A stretch of 64,000 nt of DNA from Halorussus vallis (lineage in GTDB: Archaea; Halobacteriota; Halobacteria; Halobacteriales; Haladaptataceae). Positions 60,773 through 64,000 of this stretch are shown here, piece by piece (positions within the stretch are counted from its first letter, which is position 1; the number at the start of each line of letters is the position of its first letter). Both the position numbers and the translations under genes were made by a program. The DNA lies in the NCBI RefSeq assembly GCF_024138165.1, contig NZ_CP100000.1, positions 1,364,001 through 1,428,000 of the forward strand, given 5' to 3'. The notes beneath the pieces are model-generated. The model was not told where the DNA came from, ran no database searches, and saw only the letters and a program-made list of their open reading frames with translations.

Positions 60773-61729
60773 TCATATCACGCGATTTTCGAGTTCGCCG
60801 CGGTCGCCCGCGACGAACCGCTCGTAGTTCTCGGCGAACAGGTCGGCGCAGCGGGTCCAGTAGTGAGGCGTCGACCCGGCCATGTGTGGCGTGACGACGA
60901 CGTTCGAGAGGTCCCAGAGCGGCGACTCCGGCGGGAGCGGTTCCTCCTCGAACACGTCGAGGGCCGCGCCCCGGATGTGGCCCTCCTGGAGCGCCTCCGT
61001 CAGCGCCACCTCGTCGACGATCTCCCCGCGGGCGACGTTGATGAGCACCGCCGACGAGCGCATCGTCCGGAACTCCTCCTCGCCGAGCAGTCCGCGAGTT
61101 TCGTCGGTCAGCGGGCACGAAACCACGACGTAGTCGGCCCGCGACAGCACCTCGTAGAGGCCGTCGGGACCGAACGCCTCGTCCACGGCGTCGGGAGCGG
61201 TTTCGGGCGTGCGCTTGGTGCCGATGACCTCGGTGCCGAACGCCCCGGCGAGTTCGGCCACGCGACCGCCGATTTCGCCGAGGCCGAGTATTCCGACCGT
61301 CTCGTCCCGGAACTCCTTGCCGCCGTAGTTCTCCCAGACGCCGCGGTGTTGCTGGTTCATCCCCTTCTGGACGTTGCGCTCGAACATCAGTGCGTACGCG
61401 AGCACCTGCTCACCGATGGGTTGGGAGTGGACGCCCGAGGCGCTGGTGAGCGCCACGCCCGCGTTCGACAGCGCGTCGAGGTCGTAGCCGTCGACGCCCG
61501 CGCTGAGCGCCTGCACCCACCGAAGTTCGGGGGCGTCGTCGATGCGCTCGGCGGGGAACTTCGTGGTCAGGAGCACCTCGGTACTCGGCAGGTGGTCGTC
61601 GGTCTCGGACGGCGTGGCGGCCACCGCGAGGTCCACGTCCGAGAGGAGGTCGAACACCTCGTCGCGGAGCGCGCTCCGCGCCCTGTCCGACACATAGTGG
61701 GGAACGAGAACGGTCGGGCGTTCGCTCAT
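60773..61729 (-). CDS. D-2-hydroxyacid dehydrogenase
   Basis: A 318-residue NAD(P)-dependent enzyme reducing 2-keto acids to D-2-hydroxyacids. The Rossmann motif is VGILGLGEIGGRVAELAGAF; catalytic residues sit in INVARGEIVDEVALTEALQE (Arg), ALDVFEEEPLPPESPLWDL (Glu) and VVVTPHMAGSTPHYW (His). A GCTATTAGC box ~27 nt before the ATG fits a leaderless transcript. Haloarchaeal D-2-hydroxyacid dehydrogenases are known; the substrate is not determined here. Confidence 0.93.
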   Translation of the reverse strand: MSERPTVLVPHYVSDRARSALRDEVFDLLSDVDLAVAATPSETDDHLPSTEVLLTTKFPAERIDDAPELRWVQALSAGVDGYDLDALSNAGVALTSASGVHSQPIGEQVLAYALMFERNVQKGMNQQHRGVWENYGGKEFRDETVGILGLGEIGGRVAELAGAFGTEVIGTKRTPETAPDAVDEAFGPDGLYEVLSRADYVVVSCPLTDETRGLLGEEEFRTMRSSAVLINVARGEIVDEVALTEALQEGHIRGAALDVFEEEPLPPESPLWDLSNVVVTPHMAGSTPHYWTRCADLFAENYERFVAGDRGELENRVI

Positions 61730-61857
61730 GGGTCGGTAGTCGGGCGACTCGTGCTAATAGCTGCCGACCGGCCCGAACTCCTCGGCGCGTCCCGTCGGCG
61801 CGCGCCTCGCCGCACGCGGCGAGACGTGCCCCGGACGTTCCGCCGCGTCACAACAAT

Positions 61858-61865
61858 CGATTTAC
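61858..61865 (+). promoter_or_regulatory. TATA-like box of the isomerase gene
   Basis: GATTTACG centred ~28 nt before the ATG at 61890, giving a leaderless start. Confidence 0.5.
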
Positions 61866-61889
61866 GCGCCCTCGTCGTACCCGACCGAT

Positions 61890-62612
61890 ATGCGACCAGC
61901 GATCCAGTTGTACACGCTCCGCGCGCTGGACGACTCGCTCCCCGACCTCCTCCGCCGCGTCGGCGAAACCGCCTTCGAGGGCGTCGAATTCGCCGGACTC
62001 GGCGACAGCGACCCCGCCGACGTCGCCGACGCGCTCGACGACGCCGGCCTCGAAGCGGCCGCCGCCCACGTCGGCATCGACGACCTGGAGGACGACCCCG
62101 GCGGCGTCGCCGAAACCTACCGGCAACTCGGCTGCGAGACGCTGGTCGTCCCGTACCTCCCCGAAGCTGACTTCGCGAACGCGAAGGCGGTCGCCGACAC
62201 CGGCCGCCGACTGACCGAACTGGCGGCCCGACTCGACGAGGCGGGGGCGAACTTCGCGTACCACAACCACGACCACGAGTTCACGGAACTCGGAGAGTCG
62301 TCGGGGTTCGAACTCCTCGCGGGAGAAACCGACATCGACCTCGAACTCGACGTCGGTTGGGCCGACGCGGCGAGCCACGACCCCGTCGACCTGCTGGGCC
62401 GCCTCCGCGACCGCGTGCCGCTGGTCCACCTCAAGGACGTGGGCGACGGCGAACCGGTCGAACTCGGCGAGGGCCAGGTCGACGCCGAGGCGTGCGTCGA
62501 GGCGGCCCGCGACGCAGGTGCGGAGTGGCTGGTGTACGAACACGACGAACCCACCGACCCCGAGGCCTCGCTCCACCACGGCGCAGAGACGCTGGACTCG
62601 CTTTTGGAGTGA
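61890..62612 (+). CDS. Sugar phosphate isomerase/epimerase (xylose-isomerase-like TIM barrel)
   Basis: A 240-residue TIM-barrel enzyme. Family segments are RPAIQLYTLRALDDSLPDLL, FEGVEFAGLGD, FAYHNHDHEF (metal-ligand His/Glu region), DIDLELDVGWADAASHDPVD and VPLVHLKDVGDGE, the usual divalent-metal ligands of the AP_endonuc_2 fold. It probably isomerises or epimerises a sugar or related hydroxy-ketone. Divergent from the dehydrogenase; shared function is possible but unproven. Confidence 0.9.
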   Translation: MRPAIQLYTLRALDDSLPDLLRRVGETAFEGVEFAGLGDSDPADVADALDDAGLEAAAAHVGIDDLEDDPGGVAETYRQLGCETLVVPYLPEADFANAKAVADTGRRLTELAARLDEAGANFAYHNHDHEFTELGESSGFELLAGETDIDLELDVGWADAASHDPVDLLGRLRDRVPLVHLKDVGDGEPVELGEGQVDAEACVEAARDAGAEWLVYEHDEPTDPEASLHHGAETLDSLLE

Positions 62613-62662
62613 CCGCGCCGGTCCCGCCGGGTCGACCGCGCGGGCCTCGTCCTCGACCCGCT

Positions 62663-63049
62663 CTACGACGGAGTGGCGTCGTTCGACTCGACTTCGGCTT
62701 CGTCGCCGGACTCGCGTTCGAACGCGAGTCCGGCGACGAAGCCGAACCACGCGAGGCCGACCCCGAGCGCCGCCGCCGCGAAGTTCGGCCCCGTCTCGAC
62801 GCCGTTCAGCAACGCCACCGCGCCGAACGTCGCGACGCCAACGAACGCGGCGCTCGTCCAGTTCGCCCCGTCGGTCCGCCAGAGCGCCGACGGATATCGG
62901 AGCGCGATAGTCGCGCCTGCGACCGACACCTGCGCGATTCCGACGAGCAGGATGGGCGTTCGCTCGGCCGCGGGCGTGACGGCGGCGACGCCGCCGGTCG
63001 CGGCCGCACCGACGAGGAGGGCGACGGCGTATCGGAGGACTCTGTGCAT
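62663..63049 (-). CDS. Four-helix membrane protein with palindrome-encoded C-terminus
   Basis: A 128-residue protein with helices VLRYAVALLVGAAATGGVAA, TPILLVGIAQVSVAGATIA, SAAFVGVATFGAVALL and FAAAALGVGLAWFGFVAGLA. The tail FERESGDEAEVESNDATPS is acidic. The ATG at 63049 is chosen because a TAATAAAT box at 63101 predicts a ~29-nt leader; an upstream start would cross the promoter. The last helix end and tail are encoded by a 54-bp perfect palindrome. Family unknown. Confidence 0.72.
   Translation of the reverse strand: MHRVLRYAVALLVGAAATGGVAAVTPAAERTPILLVGIAQVSVAGATIALRYPSALWRTDGANWTSAAFVGVATFGAVALLNGVETGPNFAAAALGVGLAWFGFVAGLAFERESGDEAEVESNDATPS
62693..62746. repeat. 54-bp perfect palindrome inside coding sequence
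   Basis: Arms 62693-62719 and 62720-62746 are exact 27-bp reverse complements with no spacer. Both strands read FGFVAGLAFERESGDEAE in one frame. Confidence 0.95.
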
Positions 63050-63100
63050 GCGCGGGGCTCTCGGTCGACCAAGGTAGTCGTTACGCTCCAGTCGGGAATC

Positions 63101-63108
63101 TAATAAAT
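63101..63108 (-). promoter_or_regulatory. TATA box of the four-helix membrane protein gene
   Basis: Minus-strand ATTTATTA, 52-59 nt before the ATG at 63049. Confidence 0.6.
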
Positions 63109-63143
63109 CGGCGATGGCGCTGAACGCCGTTGGCGCAGGGGAC

Positions 63144-63335
63144 TCACTCACCCTGCAGCGCGACGGCGAGTTGCAGGACTAGATAGACCGGAACCACGTA
63201 CATGACGACGAGAGCGACGAGCGCGAACGCACCGACGACCGGGTGCCCGTCGCCCGAACCGGTCTGGAGGAATATCATCGCGGCGAACCACAGCGTCAGC
63301 ACCTGGTACAACTCCGTTCTGTCCATGGAGATCAT
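63144..63335 (-). CDS. Small two-helix membrane protein
   Basis: A 63-residue protein MISMDRTELYQVLTLWFAAM, with helices VLTLWFAAMIFLQTG and VVGAFALVALVVMYVVPVYL and end LQLAVALQGE. An internal ATG at 63326 is an alternative start; the longer is favoured because GCTACTTCC lies ~27 nt upstream of 63335. No family recognised. It lies between the truncated glycosyltransferase and the four-helix membrane gene on the same strand. Confidence 0.6.
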   Translation of the reverse strand: MISMDRTELYQVLTLWFAAMIFLQTGSGDGHPVVGAFALVALVVMYVVPVYLVLQLAVALQGE

Positions 63336-63388
63336 GTTAGCTACCGGACAGGAACGGGAAGTAGCTTTCGACGTCGCCGCGACTCGCC

Positions 63389-64000
63389 TCACGCGTCCGC
63401 CGGACGGAACACCGCCTCTCCCGGACTCCCGTCGTCGGCGTACCCGAGCGACCGCAGGCCGTAGACGAGGTCGGCGACCGGGGCGTCGACCGCCGCCGAA
63501 AGGTCGCCGAGGGCGACCGGCCCGGGCCGGTCGCCCTCGGCGGTCGGTTCCGCCACCGCGGCGTCGACCCGCCGCAGCGTCTCGTCGTCCTCGAACGCGT
63601 CGACCCGCTCCCCGACGCCCGCACGGAGGCGCTCGTAGGTGCGACGGCCGCACCGCTCGGGGTCCCGGACGCGGGTGACGTATGCCACGAGGCGGTGGTT
63701 CGCTTCGACGGCCGCCTCCCAGTCCTGGACTACCTGGACCGCCAGCGATTCGAGGTCGTCGAGGTCGGCGGTGAGTCGGTAGTCGTCGGGCGCGCAGTCG
63801 TATATCCATGGCCGGTCGCGGAGGAGTAGCACCTGGCCGCTGGCGGCCTGTTCGAACGGCGTGCGGGCCATCGTCTCGTGGTCGCTGGCGCAGATGGCGA
63901 GGTCGCCCGCGTCGAGCGCCCGCCGGTAGCGCTCCTTCGAGCACTCGGGGTAGGCGTCGACGAACTCCCGCTCGGCGAAGCCGTCGGGGATGGGGTCCAT
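63389..64000 (-). CDS. GT4-like glycosyltransferase, C-terminal part (5' end outside window)
   Basis: The frame is open to the window edge, leaving ~203 C-terminal residues. It aligns along its length with the enzyme at 59295: ICASDHETMARTPFEQAASG, LLLRDRPWIYDCAPDDYRLT and GLRSLGYADDGSPGEAVF correspond to its counterpart segments. The E-x7-E-like donor-binding element is present. The ATG at the last bases is internal to a longer gene. Acceptor and donor unknown; it is a paralogue flanking the dehydrogenase/isomerase cluster. Confidence 0.82.
   Translation of the reverse strand: MDPIPDGFAEREFVDAYPECSKERYRRALDAGDLAICASDHETMARTPFEQAASGQVLLLRDRPWIYDCAPDDYRLTADLDDLESLAVQVVQDWEAAVEANHRLVAYVTRVRDPERCGRRTYERLRAGVGERVDAFEDDETLRRVDAAVAEPTAEGDRPGPVALGDLSAAVDAPVADLVYGLRSLGYADDGSPGEAVFRPADA

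Noticed and set aside
1-64000. CRISPR array or Cas genes
   Set aside because: No regularly spaced direct repeats of 20-40 nt were seen. The CARF-like protein alone is not evidence for CRISPR.
1-64000. Insertion sequence or integrase
   Set aside because: No transposase, integrase or terminal repeats with a coding core were found. The repeat elements lack coding capacity.

Overview
The window is chromosomal DNA from a halophilic archaeon (class Halobacteria). The evidence is high GC with strong G/C bias at third codon positions, acidic proteins, the archaeal S10-spc ribosomal gene order with eS4, eL32, eL19 and Rnp1, haloarchaea-specific families (HalOD1, MEDS-type kinase, DUF5815, DUF6149, DUF6293, BGTF/PGF-CTERM surface proteins), and many start codons placed 25-29 nt after a TATA-like box, as in leaderless transcripts. 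A genus such as Halorussus is only a guess. Domain-family numbers quoted for small proteins are from memory.

Layout. 1-1.1 kb: the end of a Bat-type HTH regulator, then a tight three-gene operon of tiny proteins (HalOD1, zinc knuckle, 49-aa protein). 1.2-17.3 kb, minus strand: secY, a soluble MEDS-domain histidine kinase lying unusually between secY and the spc operon, then 23 tightly packed or overlapping ribosomal and RNase P genes ending upstream at an SPOUT RNA methyltransferase whose promoter probably drives the whole run. 17.5 kb: tRNA-Gly(GCC). 18-24.4 kb: two small membrane proteins and a 1,983-aa secreted subtilase with a PGF-CTERM anchor. 24.5-31.9 kb: thiamine-binding-type protein, a Tat lipoprotein that may be frameshifted, Mch cyclohydrolase, a TrmB regulator, a DUF255 thioredoxin-fold protein, a membrane J-protein and a BGTF surface protein. 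32-38 kb: a membrane protein with a degenerate Mrr-like domain, a GTPBP1-like GTPase, a HAD hydrolase, a Vms1-like peptidyl-tRNA hydrolase and a metallophosphoesterase. 38-44.5 kb: carA divergent from an Lrp regulator, a PHP enzyme, a diacylglycerol-kinase-like enzyme and several small haloarchaeal proteins. 44.5-59.1 kb: two FAD oxidoreductases, thrB, a polysaccharide deacetylase, pdxS, a VOC protein divergent from a TetR regulator, DUF1405 membrane protein, DUF6293 (CARF-like) regulator, an MFS transporter and an AI-2E-family transporter. 59.3-64 kb: two paralogous GT4-like glycosyltransferases (the second cut by the window edge) flanking a 2-hydroxyacid dehydrogenase, a sugar isomerase and two small membrane proteins.

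The three largest gene-free stretches (42.4-42.9, 48.8-49.5, 57.3-57.8 kb) are not empty. They hold GC-rich, multi-hairpin elements of two repeat families. One has copies at 42593-42725 and 48984-49214, the other at 49214-49310 and 57518-57690. Separately, long perfect palindromes occur, two of them inside coding sequence (40 bp at 32364, 54 bp at 62693). These are the least explained signals in the window. I see no CRISPR array, rRNA, transposase or replication origin.
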